A stretch of 64,000 nucleotides of DNA from Flavobacteriaceae bacterium (GTDB lineage: Bacteria; Bacteroidota; Bacteroidia; Flavobacteriales; Flavobacteriaceae). The DNA is taken from assembly GCA_009886625.1 (NCBI GenBank), contig QXZA01000024.1:1-64000 (forward strand), written 5' to 3'. Positions 8,531 to 16,202 of this stretch are shown piece by piece. Made by a program: the position numbers and the translations under genes. The notes under the pieces are model-generated. The model saw only the letters and a program-made list of their open reading frames with translations. It did no database searches and was not told the origin of the DNA. The first letter of the stretch is position 1; the number at the start of each line of letters is the position of its first letter.

Positions 8531-8600
8531 TCTCAAAGGGGTGCCGTAAGGCTGAGATCACACCCATTGAACCTGGGCAGGTAATGCTGCCAAGGGAAGA
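8531..8600 (+). promoter_or_regulatory. TPP riboswitch (thi-box)
   Basis: The aptamer core is plain by eye: GGGGTGCC at 8538-8545, GGCTGAGATC at 8550-8559, ACCC at 8562-8565, GAACCTGGGCAGGTAATGCTG at 8569-8589 (given as positions; key parts are GAACCTG and CAGGTAATGCTG) and AAGGGA at 8592-8597. The helix P1 can form between 8531-8534 and 8594-8597. It senses thiamine diphosphate and should switch off the TonB-dependent receptor 65 bases downstream when the cofactor is plentiful. The region 8601-8664 would hold the expression platform; I see no strong terminator, so control may be at translation start. Confidence 0.97.
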
Positions 8601-8664
8601 TAATTTTTATTAATTTTTTTAACCAAGAATAATCACCCCTTTTATTTGAATAAATATTATTCGA

Positions 8665-10896
8665 ATGAAAACACTACGATTAAGCTTTTTACTTTTGGCA
8701 AGTTCTATTGGACTTCAAGCCCAGAATCTATCACAAGTCAATTTTAAAGATCAAGATTCACTTTCTACTATTACACTGGAAGAAGTGAAATTGACAGGAA
8801 TTAAAGCAAAAGATAATACTCCAGTCACCTTTACAAATGTTTCAAAAAAGGATATTGCCTCTAGAAATTTAGGACAAGACATTCCGATTTTATTAAATTA
8901 TTTACCTGCAGTAGTAACCACAAGTGATGCGGGGGCGGGAATTGGATATACAGGGATTCGTGTTCGTGGAAGTGATGCAACACGTGTAAATGTGACTTTA
9001 AACGGAATTCCTTACAATGATGCTGAATCCCAAGGGACCTTTTGGGTGAACTTACCCGATTTTGCCTCTTCTGTCGAACAAATTCAGTTACAACGAGGTG
9101 TAGGAACTTCAACCAATGGATCTGCTGCTTTTGGAGCCAGTTTAAATGTAGAAACATCGGGCATACAACAAAATGCATTCTCTTCCCTTTCAAGTAGCTT
9201 AGGAAGTTTCAATACGTTCAAAAACACGTTTCAGTTTTCTACGGGAATGTTAAATGATCATTTTTCTTTTTCGGGTAGATTATCAAAAATCAATTCTGAT
9301 GGATATATAGATCGGGCTGCATCCAATCTAGATGCTTATTTTTTTCAAGCCGCTTTTCAAGATGAAAACACCTTGATCAAAGCACTTATTTTTGGAGGGC
9401 ATGAGATTACTTATCAATCTTGGTATGGAGTTGATGCAGAAACTTTAGTTTCCAATCGCACCTATAATCCAGCAGGTGAAATTTATGACAACAATGGGAA
9501 TTTAACGAGTTATTATGACAATCAGGTAGACGATTATACCCAAGATCACTATCAATTTCATTGGGATGAAAAAATAAATGCTTTTTGGAGTTCTTCGGTG
9601 GGATTAAATTATACTTACGGTCGTGGATTTTATGAAGAGTATAATGATGTCTGGTATAACGAAAACATAAGTTTTGGTGGAGACACTTCATTCGATTATC
9701 TCCAAATTCAGCCATTTACTGTAGGGGAAACCACGGTAGAAAGCACCGAAAACATTAGCCAAAAATGGTTGGACAATGATTACTATGTACTAACCCTAGG
9801 ATTAAACTATCAAACGGCTCAGACTACAATTAATTTTGGGGGGCTTTATAGCCGTTATATAGGAGATCATTTTGGAAACTTACTTTGGGGACAGGCGATT
9901 GGTGCAAGTACTCCAAATCACCGTTTTTATGAAAATCAAGGAGTAAAAACAGAAGGAAGCTTTTTTGCTAAAGCGACACATCAATTAAGTTCAAAGCTTA
10001 CTGGATTTTTAGATCTACAAATTCGTGGAATTGATTACAAAGTAGAAGGAACTATTTCTGGTCCAGACAACTTTGATGTTGATGATCAGTTTACCTTTTT
10101 TAATCCAAAAGCGGGACTTACTTATACCTTGTCTAAAAAGCAGAATATTTATTTCTCCTATGCCAAAGCGCAGCGTGAACCTAACCGTACCGACTATGAA
10201 AATGGAAGTCCTAAACCTGAAAAATTAAATGATTTCGAATTGGGTTGGAGAATAAACAATGAGAAAGTACGGGTTCAATCCAATTTATACTGGATGGAAT
10301 ACCAGGATCAATTGGTGTTGACAGGAGCTATAGATGAGGTAGGCGCACCCACACGTCAAAATGTCGGAAAAAGCCGTCGTGTGGGACTTGAAGTAGATGC
10401 CACAATTCAATTGGCAGATCAATGGCTCTTGAAACCCAACCTAGCATTGAGTAGTAATCAAAACCTAGACTTTTATTTCAAAAGAGATGGAGTTTTACAA
10501 AGCCTTGGAAAAACACAGTTGGCATATTCCCCCGGAGTTGTTGCTGGAAACGCACTGGTATTTGCACCCTCCACACGTTTTCAAGTTGGACTATTATCTA
10601 AATACGTCGGAAAACAATACATGGGTAATATTGATTCAGAAAACTCCACTTTGCCATCCTATTTTGTTTCAGATATCAATTTTGTTTTTACATGGCAACC
10701 AAATAAATGGATTAAAGAAATTCAATGGTTAACTACAGTAAACAACATCTTTAATTTCAAGTATGAATCCAATGGATATTTTTACACCTATGATGATGAT
10801 TGGTCCACATCGGGACAAATTACTACTATTGAAGGGGCTGGATACTATCCACAAGCTGGAATACATTTCTTAAGCGGTGTGACACTGACTTTTTAG
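8665..10896 (+). CDS. TonB-dependent receptor, predicted thiamine importer
   Basis: A 743-residue outer-membrane protein. Residues 1-19 (ending LQAQ) form a signal peptide. The plug domain spans about 45-165, with IRVRGSDATRVNVTLNGIP and VEQIQLQRGVGTSTNG segments typical of TonB receptors. The rest is a 22-strand barrel rich in Tyr and Asn, and the protein ends in aromatic TLTF. It lacks the N-terminal carboxypeptidase-like domain of SusC proteins, and no SusD gene follows, so it is a classical vitamin or siderophore receptor. The TPP riboswitch in its leader indicates thiamine or a thiamine precursor as substrate. Confidence 0.93.
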   Translation: MKTLRLSFLLLASSIGLQAQNLSQVNFKDQDSLSTITLEEVKLTGIKAKDNTPVTFTNVSKKDIASRNLGQDIPILLNYLPAVVTTSDAGAGIGYTGIRVRGSDATRVNVTLNGIPYNDAESQGTFWVNLPDFASSVEQIQLQRGVGTSTNGSAAFGASLNVETSGIQQNAFSSLSSSLGSFNTFKNTFQFSTGMLNDHFSFSGRLSKINSDGYIDRAASNLDAYFFQAAFQDENTLIKALIFGGHEITYQSWYGVDAETLVSNRTYNPAGEIYDNNGNLTSYYDNQVDDYTQDHYQFHWDEKINAFWSSSVGLNYTYGRGFYEEYNDVWYNENISFGGDTSFDYLQIQPFTVGETTVESTENISQKWLDNDYYVLTLGLNYQTAQTTINFGGLYSRYIGDHFGNLLWGQAIGASTPNHRFYENQGVKTEGSFFAKATHQLSSKLTGFLDLQIRGIDYKVEGTISGPDNFDVDDQFTFFNPKAGLTYTLSKKQNIYFSYAKAQREPNRTDYENGSPKPEKLNDFELGWRINNEKVRVQSNLYWMEYQDQLVLTGAIDEVGAPTRQNVGKSRRVGLEVDATIQLADQWLLKPNLALSSNQNLDFYFKRDGVLQSLGKTQLAYSPGVVAGNALVFAPSTRFQVGLLSKYVGKQYMGNIDSENSTLPSYFVSDINFVFTWQPNKWIKEIQWLTTVNNIFNFKYESNGYFYTYDDDWSTSGQITTIEGAGYYPQAGIHFLSGVTLTF

Positions 10897-11672
10897 AAAC
10901 GATAGGTTAAAGAAAGACGTAAAACAAATTTTCCAAATTCACTCTCCGGAGTGGCATTGACCAATTGTTGTCCAATTAAAATTAGTTTTAATTGACTATT
11001 GTATTCTAAGCCAAGTTCCAATCCATACCCATAGGCAAGGGAAGGAAGCTCATCATTAAAAAAAAGAGCTCTATTTTCTTGACTTGAACGATGAACCACT
11101 AGGTTGGGATAGCTCCAAAAATAAAGACTAGTGTTTTGGAGAGCATCCTCAGCAAGTAAGCGTTGGTGTATCCATCCTAGACGGCTAAATGTATCAAAAA
11201 AAGTACTGCTTCTAAAGCCAGGTAAAGGCTGTCCTTCTATCCATTTTGTGCCAAGAGAGAGTCCAACTTTTGATTTTGAAATCTCGGCTTTTGAAATAGG
11301 ATAACTTGCAAAAAAGGTTCCATTTACGGTTCCTCCTATGGGGTTCATTAGAAAGGAAAAAGTATTCAAGGCATCTGTTTTATTTCCTTTCCAAATAGTT
11401 TGTGTACTAAAAACAGTAAAAGAAAGATGAGCATCTTTCTTTCCATCATACCGGACTTTAAAAATCTCTGCACTTAAATCAAGATGTTGTAAACTAGACA
11501 CTCCTATGATTCCTTGTCGAATAAAATGAACCCTTACACTACTTTCTTCTCTTTTATCTTTACTATAATCAATTTCTAAAAGTTGAGCTGAAGTCAAATT
11601 AGTAAGTAGTAAAAATCCTACAAACAAAATCCCGAAATTTTTGAACTTCTTCTTCTTTTTTTTGGCCTTCAT
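10893..11672 (-). CDS. Putative outer-membrane protein, function unknown
   Basis: I do not recognise this 259-residue protein. It starts with a very basic stretch of Lys residues followed by a hydrophobic segment (FGILFVGFLLLTNLTSAQ) that reads as a signal peptide cut after Ala-Gln. The mature part alternates polar and hydrophobic residues and ends LRLSLTYRF, a terminal Phe typical of beta-barrel outer-membrane proteins. Its 3' end overlaps that of the thiamine receptor by 4 bases on the opposite strand. It lies 12 bases after the degenerate-Rieske lipoprotein gene and is probably co-transcribed with it. Confidence 0.6.
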   Translation of the reverse strand: MKAKKKKKKFKNFGILFVGFLLLTNLTSAQLLEIDYSKDKREESSVRVHFIRQGIIGVSSLQHLDLSAEIFKVRYDGKKDAHLSFTVFSTQTIWKGNKTDALNTFSFLMNPIGGTVNGTFFASYPISKAEISKSKVGLSLGTKWIEGQPLPGFRSSTFFDTFSRLGWIHQRLLAEDALQNTSLYFWSYPNLVVHRSSQENRALFFNDELPSLAYGYGLELGLEYNSQLKLILIGQQLVNATPESEFGKFVLRLSLTYRF

Positions 11673-11684
11673 TTTATTAAAATA

Positions 11685-12143
11685 TTAATTACTGACCCTT
11701 AAAATACCATTATAATTTTGGACTTGATAAAAAAGTAATCCTTGTGGAGGATTTAAATTTTCTGTGGGATTGAGAAGCTGGCCTGTGGCCAAGCTATATT
11801 GAAAGGCTTCACAACTACAATTTACTAAAACGCCCTCTATTGTGAGTTTAGAACAGGCTTCAGGCAAATGATTGGGACAGGTGGCTTCCCAAGCCAAGTA
11901 AGAGCTACCGTTTAAGTTAAAAACAAGCACGCCATTTATCCCTATATTTTCTATTAAATAACTTCCTCCTACAAAATTCAACTGATTATATAAAGGAAGA
12001 CTCAAATTAATCTCTCGTTGAAAACGGACATCAGTCAAATAAGGATTTCGTTCTAGCTCTGATTTTCCACAACTAAAAAAGAGGAATAAACCTAATATGA
12101 TTCCAAATCTCGAATACCAAAATGTTATTAGGACTTGTCGCAA
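11685..12143 (-). CDS. Lipoprotein with degenerate Rieske-like domain
   Basis: The C-terminal half has the spacing of a Rieske [2Fe-2S] fold: TCPNH (first Cys-x-x-His pair), then about 20 residues later NCSCEAFQYSLATGQ, where the usual C-x-x-H is C-S-C-x-x-F. The second histidine ligand is therefore missing. The N-terminus ends in a lipobox, LFFSC, so the protein is lipid-anchored. I prefer a TTG start at 12143, because an in-frame ATG at 12212 overlaps the greA start and adds 23 residues unlike a signal peptide. It may be a cluster-less Rieske relative or bind metal differently. The downstream neighbour is an envelope protein. Confidence 0.65.
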   Translation of the reverse strand: MRQVLITFWYSRFGIILGLFLFFSCGKSELERNPYLTDVRFQREINLSLPLYNQLNFVGGSYLIENIGINGVLVFNLNGSSYLAWEATCPNHLPEACSKLTIEGVLVNCSCEAFQYSLATGQLLNPTENLNPPQGLLFYQVQNYNGILRVSN

Positions 12144-12148
12144 TTGTT

Positions 12149-12156
12149 TATATTTG
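12149..12156 (+). promoter_or_regulatory. -7 promoter element of greA
   Basis: TATATTTG is an exact TAnnTTTG match, 55 bases upstream of the greA ATG. No convincing -33 element is visible. Confidence 0.55.
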
Positions 12157-12161
12157 TTATA

Positions 12162-12186
12162 AATCCACCTGTAGGAGGATTTTTTG
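12162..12186 (+). promoter_or_regulatory. Terminator-like hairpin in the greA leader
   Basis: AATCCACC at 12162-12169 pairs with GGAGGATT at 12174-12181 apart from one A-A mismatch, and six T residues follow. The hairpin lies between the putative greA promoter and its start codon, so it could act as an attenuator. The loop is small and the hairpin starts close to the likely transcription start. Confidence 0.45.
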
Positions 12187-12210
12187 TTTATAATAGAAAA
12201 CGTAGAAAAC

Positions 12211-12687
12211 ATGAGTAAAGTATCTTATTATACAGAAGAAGGCTTAAAAAAACTACGCGCGGAGTTAAATCACCTAAAAGACATTGAACGGCCAAAAGCT
12301 TCTCAAGCAATTGCAGAGGCAAGAGATAAAGGAGATTTGAGTGAAAATGCAGAATATGATGCTGCAAAAGAAGCACAAGGAATGTTGGAGATGCAGATTG
12401 CTAAAACAGAAAACATTTTAGCAAATGCACGTATTATAAATGAATCCGAACTGGACACTTCTAAAGTTCTAGTGCTTTCAACGGTTGAGGTAAAGAACAA
12501 TGCAAACGGAGCAAAAATGAAATATACCTTAGTTGCTCAAAGTGAAGCCGATTTAAAAACAGGTAAAATTTCAGTAGATTCCCCAATTGGGAAAGGTTTA
12601 TTAGGGAAAAAAGTTGGAGAAATTGCTGTGATTTCTGTTCCCAATGGTAATATTGAATTGGAAGTTATTTCCATTACACGCTCCTAA
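12211..12687 (+). CDS. greA: Transcription elongation factor GreA
   Basis: GreA enters the RNA polymerase secondary channel and stimulates cleavage of backtracked transcripts. The 158-residue protein starts MSKVSYYTEEGLKKLRAEL. The coiled-coil carries ARDKGDLSENAEYDAAKEAQ, in which the DLSENAEYDAAK tip with its acidic residues is the catalytic signature, and it ends with the FKBP-like SPIGKGLLGKKVGEI domain. I chose the ATG at 12211 over a TTG 27 bases upstream. The stop codon overlaps the ATG of the HIT gene (TAATG), so the two are coupled. Confidence 0.96.
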   Translation: MSKVSYYTEEGLKKLRAELNHLKDIERPKASQAIAEARDKGDLSENAEYDAAKEAQGMLEMQIAKTENILANARIINESELDTSKVLVLSTVEVKNNANGAKMKYTLVAQSEADLKTGKISVDSPIGKGLLGKKVGEIAVISVPNGNIELEVISITRS

Positions 12688-13094
12688 TGGAGACTCTTTT
12701 TTCTAAAATTATTTCAGGAGAAATTCCAAGCTACAAAGTTGCGGAAGACAAATACTGTTTTGCTTTTTTAGACATTCAACCTACGACAAAAGGCCATGTG
12801 TTGTGTGTTCCAAAAGTGGCCATTGATAAATTTTTTGATCTTCCTGAGGCAACTTATATTCAGTTGATGTCTTTTTCTAGAAAAGTTGCGTTAGCAATTA
12901 GAAAAGCGATACCATGCAAGCGTGTTGCCCTTTCTGTTATTGGACTTGAAGTTCCCCATGCTCATGTTCACCTTATTCCATTGCAAAGCATGGAAGATGC
13001 TACTTTTCAAAAACGAATTAAACTAGACCCTGAAACAATGGAAGAGACAGCTAAAGCCATTGCTGCACATTTTCAAGCGGATGAAGTACTTTAA
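12687..13094 (+). CDS. HIT family nucleotide hydrolase
   Basis: A 135-residue histidine-triad protein. The N-terminus (FSKIISGEIPSYKV) and FLDIQPTTKGHVLCVPK are standard, and the triad VPHAHVHLIPL sits near residue 91. HIT hydrolases cleave nucleoside phosphoramidates or dinucleotides; the physiological substrate in bacteria is rarely known. The start codon overlaps the greA stop codon. The gene ends one base before the end of the convergent histidine kinase gene. Confidence 0.9.
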   Translation: METLFSKIISGEIPSYKVAEDKYCFAFLDIQPTTKGHVLCVPKVAIDKFFDLPEATYIQLMSFSRKVALAIRKAIPCKRVALSVIGLEVPHAHVHLIPLQSMEDATFQKRIKLDPETMEETAKAIAAHFQADEVL

Positions 13095-14255
13095 TCATTT
13101 GAGTAACACTATCTTAAATTGAGTTCCCTTACCAATAGTTGATTTTACAACGCTAATTTTTCCTTGATGAAAATCAACAATAATTCGTCTTGCTAGGGAA
13201 AGACCTAATCCCCATCCGCGTGATTTTGTTGTAAAGCCAGGATTAAAAATTTTAGAAGTGACTTCCTTTGTCATTCCTGTACCTGTATCCGAAATTAGAA
13301 TCTCAACTTGTTGTTCAAGTTCTTTAACGCTAATACTTAGTGTTCCCTTTCCTTTCATGGCATCAATGCCATTTTTGATTAGATTCTCTAAAGTCCAACT
13401 TATTAATTGTGTGTTAAAAGGAATTGTAATTTTGTTATTGGGAAGTTCTAGTTTAAACTGAACGTATTCAGAACTCCTTTTTTGAAGGTAATTGACTGTT
13501 TGAGAAATCGTTTCGTTCAAATCAGAGAGCGTCAGCTCGGGATTTGAACCTACTTTAGAAAAGCGATCAGTTATCACATTGAGACGTTCGATGTCTTTCT
13601 CAATTTCTAGGAGTGGCTCAGAATTTTTTTGTTTTTCTTTCAACAGGGTAATCCAACCAATCATTGAGGTTAATGGGGTTCCAATTTGATGAGCCGTTTC
13701 TTTTGCCATCGCTGCCCATAAACGATTTTGCTCTGCAATTTTTGCAGTTTTGAATACAAAGTACAAAACGGTGGCAAATAAAAAGATGATTAACAAAAGT
13801 GCAAGAGGGTAATATTGAAGTTTTTTTAAAACTTCAGAGTTTCCATAATATAGTTTTTGATTAATCATTAAGGCCCCCGAATCATTTTTATATTGGATCA
13901 ATATGGGATCATTTTCTTTTTTTATTTGGTCTAGAATTTTATACAGGGCAGTAGAGTCCTGTTTTGCTTGATCCCAGTTAACATTTCGAATCTCCAGAAT
14001 TTTGTCATTTTCATCAACTTGTATCATTGGATTGATACCCGAGCGTTGAAGGACTTCAAAAGTTAAATTACTAAAGCTTTGATTTTGGATGTATTCCTCT
14101 TGTGCCATTGCCCAAAGCTCCATCTTGGTTCGTTGTTCTTTACTCAAGTTTTGAAACAACAGATTGGTATTCCATAAAATCAAGGCTACAATAATAAAAG
14201 CAAAAAGGAATCCGCTATTTTTTCGTTGATTTTTTAAGATGCGAAACAACTTCAT
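13095..14255 (-). CDS. Orphan membrane sensor histidine kinase
   Basis: A 386-residue kinase with two membrane segments (about 14-34 and 151-173) around a periplasmic domain of about 115 residues that I cannot assign. The cytoplasmic half has the H box KETAHQIGTPLTS, the N box ENLIKNGIDAM, the G1 box SDTGTGM and the G2 box GWGLGLSLA, all intact. No response regulator gene is adjacent, so its partner lies elsewhere. A start two codons upstream (14261) is equally possible. It is convergent with the HIT gene, and the next gene, encoding a DUF3127 protein, is divergent. Confidence 0.9.
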   Translation of the reverse strand: MKLFRILKNQRKNSGFLFAFIIVALILWNTNLLFQNLSKEQRTKMELWAMAQEEYIQNQSFSNLTFEVLQRSGINPMIQVDENDKILEIRNVNWDQAKQDSTALYKILDQIKKENDPILIQYKNDSGALMINQKLYYGNSEVLKKLQYYPLALLLIIFLFATVLYFVFKTAKIAEQNRLWAAMAKETAHQIGTPLTSMIGWITLLKEKQKNSEPLLEIEKDIERLNVITDRFSKVGSNPELTLSDLNETISQTVNYLQKRSSEYVQFKLELPNNKITIPFNTQLISWTLENLIKNGIDAMKGKGTLSISVKELEQQVEILISDTGTGMTKEVTSKIFNPGFTTKSRGWGLGLSLARRIIVDFHQGKISVVKSTIGKGTQFKIVLLK

Positions 14256-14332
14256 ATGCATGGATTACACACGAATATACATGAATTTGATAAATTGATT
14301 GAACTTGAAGCGACGACCGAAAAAAGATTTGT

Positions 14333-14340
14333 TATTTTTG
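14333..14340 (+). promoter_or_regulatory. -7 promoter element of the DUF3127 gene
   Basis: TATTTTTG matches TAnnTTTG, 19 bases before the ATG at 14360. A TTG lies at 14305-14307, slightly further away than the usual spacing. Confidence 0.5.
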
Positions 14341-14359
14341 TTTTAATACAAAACAAACT

Positions 14360-14734
14360 ATGGAAGTAGCAGGAAAAATAAAATGGATTGATGAAACGAA
14401 AACCTATGGTACAAATGGGTTTCGTAAAAGAGAGGTAGTTGTTACTACTGAAGAACAATATCCTCAACATATTTTAGTGGAATTTGTCCAAGATAAATGT
14501 GACCTAATGAATGCTTTTCAAGTAGGTCAAAACGTGAAAATTGGAATCAATTTAAGAGGACGTGAGTGGGTGAACCCTCAAGGTGAAACCAAATACTTTA
14601 ATTCCGTTCAGGGATGGCGAATTGAAGCTAGCGAAGGCGCTGCTCCAACTGAAATGCCTCCTATGCCACCCCCCACTGCTTTTGAGCCGGCAAAAGGAGA
14701 TGCTAATGAAGTAGAAGACGATTTACCGTTTTAA
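14360..14734 (+). CDS. DUF3127 domain protein
   Basis: A 124-residue soluble protein recognised as DUF3127, a family common in Bacteroidota and without a known role. The first 90 residues (MEVAGKIKWIDETKTYGTNG through YFNSVQGWRIE) have the alternation expected of an OB-fold. The last 30 are Pro- and Ala-rich and end in the acidic EVEDDLPF. An acidic, hydrophobic tail after a flexible linker is the architecture of single-stranded DNA-binding proteins, whose tail recruits partners. That parallel is my inference. The 3' end overlaps tag on the other strand by 12 bases. Confidence 0.75.
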   Translation: MEVAGKIKWIDETKTYGTNGFRKREVVVTTEEQYPQHILVEFVQDKCDLMNAFQVGQNVKIGINLRGREWVNPQGETKYFNSVQGWRIEASEGAAPTEMPPMPPPTAFEPAKGDANEVEDDLPF

Positions 14735-15298
14735 ATTAACTTCTTTATATCGAAAACAATTTGTCAGGTGGTCATTTACCATACCTGTAGCTTGCATGTG
14801 GGCGTAAATCACAGTGGGTCCAACAAATTTAAATCCATTTTGTTTAAGATCTTTGCTAATGGTTTCTGCTAATGGTGTTTTTGCAGGTACTTCCGCTGGA
14901 GTTTTAAACGAATTGGTAATGGGTGTTCCATCAACAAACCCCCAGGTATAGTCTGAAAAACTCCCATACTGTTTTTGAATTTTCATGAACGCTTCCGCAT
15001 TATTAATGGTTGCACTTATCTTTAACCGATTCCGTATGATTTTACTATTTTGAAGTAATTCCTGTTCTTTTGAGGAATCATAGGCAGCAATTTTTTTATA
15101 ATCAAACTGATCAAAAGCTTTTCTAAAATCTTCTCTTTTTCGTAAAACCGTAATCCAACTTAATCCAGCTTGAAAAGTTTCCAGTGTTAAGAATTCAAAT
15201 AAGGCTTGTTCATCAAAAAGAGGAACTCCCCACTCTGTATCATGATATTTTTCATAAAGTGGACTTCCTTTACACCAGTTACATTTAGGTTTTTCCAT
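14723..15298 (-). CDS. tag: DNA-3-methyladenine glycosylase I
   Basis: Tag removes 3-methyladenine from alkylated DNA to begin base-excision repair. The protein starts MEKPKCNWCKGSPLYEKYHD and continues TEWGVP, with the N-terminal zinc-site cysteine and the conserved YHDTEWG motif. LSWITVLRKRE is the helix-hairpin-helix region, and the C-terminal HMQATGMVNDHLTNCF supplies the remaining zinc ligands. I use the ATG at 15298 because the protein then begins at the family N-terminus (191 residues). A terminator hairpin lies only 14 bases upstream of this start. Confidence 0.94.
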   Translation of the reverse strand: MEKPKCNWCKGSPLYEKYHDTEWGVPLFDEQALFEFLTLETFQAGLSWITVLRKREDFRKAFDQFDYKKIAAYDSSKEQELLQNSKIIRNRLKISATINNAEAFMKIQKQYGSFSDYTWGFVDGTPITNSFKTPAEVPAKTPLAETISKDLKQNGFKFVGPTVIYAHMQATGMVNDHLTNCFRYKEVNLKR

Positions 15299-15311
15299 AA
15301 AGGAAAGGTAT

Positions 15312-15341
15312 AAAAAAAGCATCCAATTGGATGCTTTTTTT
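15312..15341. terminator. Bidirectional intrinsic terminator after tsf
   Basis: A nearly perfect palindrome: seven A residues, GCATCCAATTGGATGC, seven T residues. It can work on either strand, but the gene that needs it is tsf on the minus strand, whose stop codon lies 20 bases away. It leaves almost no room for a tag promoter downstream. Confidence 0.88.
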
Positions 15342-15360
15342 ATTTAAGGGCTTGTTAAAG

Positions 15361-16179
15361 TTACACCAAAGCTACACGAGCAAAAGCAGTAACTTCAGCA
15401 TCTCCTGCAGATTTTACATAAGCCGCAACAGAAACCTTATTGTCCTTTATAAAATCTTGGTTTACTAAAGTGTTGTCTTTAAAGAAACGCTTTATCTTTC
15501 CTTTAGCAATATTGTCTAACATCGCTTCTGGTTTTCCTTCTTGGCGCAATTGATCTTTTGCAATTTCAATCTCTTTTTCAATTACTGAAGCGTCTACTCC
15601 ATCTTCATTTAAAGCGATGGGATTCATTGCAGCAGCTTGCATTGCAACATTTTTAGAAACTTCTGCAGCATTGTCAATGGAAGAAGAAAGACCTACTAGG
15701 GTTGCAATTTTGTTTCCAGCGTGGATGTATGATCCAACAAATGGAGCAGTTAAAACCTCAAAACCACCAATTTCAATTTTTTCACCTATAACCCCTGTTT
15801 GCTCAGTCAGTTTTTCAGCAACAGTCATTCCTTGAAATTCAGAAGCCAAAAAGCTTTCTAATGAGTCACAGCCCATTGCTAAATCAGTAAGTGCTTTGGC
15901 TAATACTAAATAAGAATCGTTTTTAGCAACAAAATCAGTCTCACAGTTTAATGAAACAATAACCCCTTTAGTATTGTCATTATTCACTTTCGCTAAAACC
16001 GCTCCTTCAGAAGAATCTCTGTCGGCACGATTTGCAGCTACTTTTTGTCCTTTTTTACGTAAACCTTCTACAGCTTTGTCAAAATCTCCTTCGGCTTCAA
16101 CAAGTGCTTTTTTACAGTCCATCATCCCCGCTCCAGTGGCTTGGCGGAGTTTGTTTACTTCAGATGCGGTAATTTTCAC
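15361..16179 (-). CDS. tsf: Translation elongation factor Ts
   Basis: EF-Ts recycles EF-Tu from the GDP to the GTP state. The 272-residue protein begins MKITASEVNKLRQATGAGMM with DCKKALVEA, the UBA-like N-terminal domain and its signature. VSLNCETDFVAKND is the conserved TDFV exchange motif. It is slightly shorter than the E. coli protein but in the range for Bacteroidota. It follows rpsB by 23 bases on the same strand, the usual rpsB-tsf pair, and a strong terminator closes the unit. Confidence 0.97.
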   Translation of the reverse strand: MKITASEVNKLRQATGAGMMDCKKALVEAEGDFDKAVEGLRKKGQKVAANRADRDSSEGAVLAKVNNDNTKGVIVSLNCETDFVAKNDSYLVLAKALTDLAMGCDSLESFLASEFQGMTVAEKLTEQTGVIGEKIEIGGFEVLTAPFVGSYIHAGNKIATLVGLSSSIDNAAEVSKNVAMQAAAMNPIALNEDGVDASVIEKEIEIAKDQLRQEGKPEAMLDNIAKGKIKRFFKDNTLVNQDFIKDNKVSVAAYVKSAGDAEVTAFARVALV

Positions 16180-16202
16180 AGTTCTATTAATTTATAAGTG
16201 AG

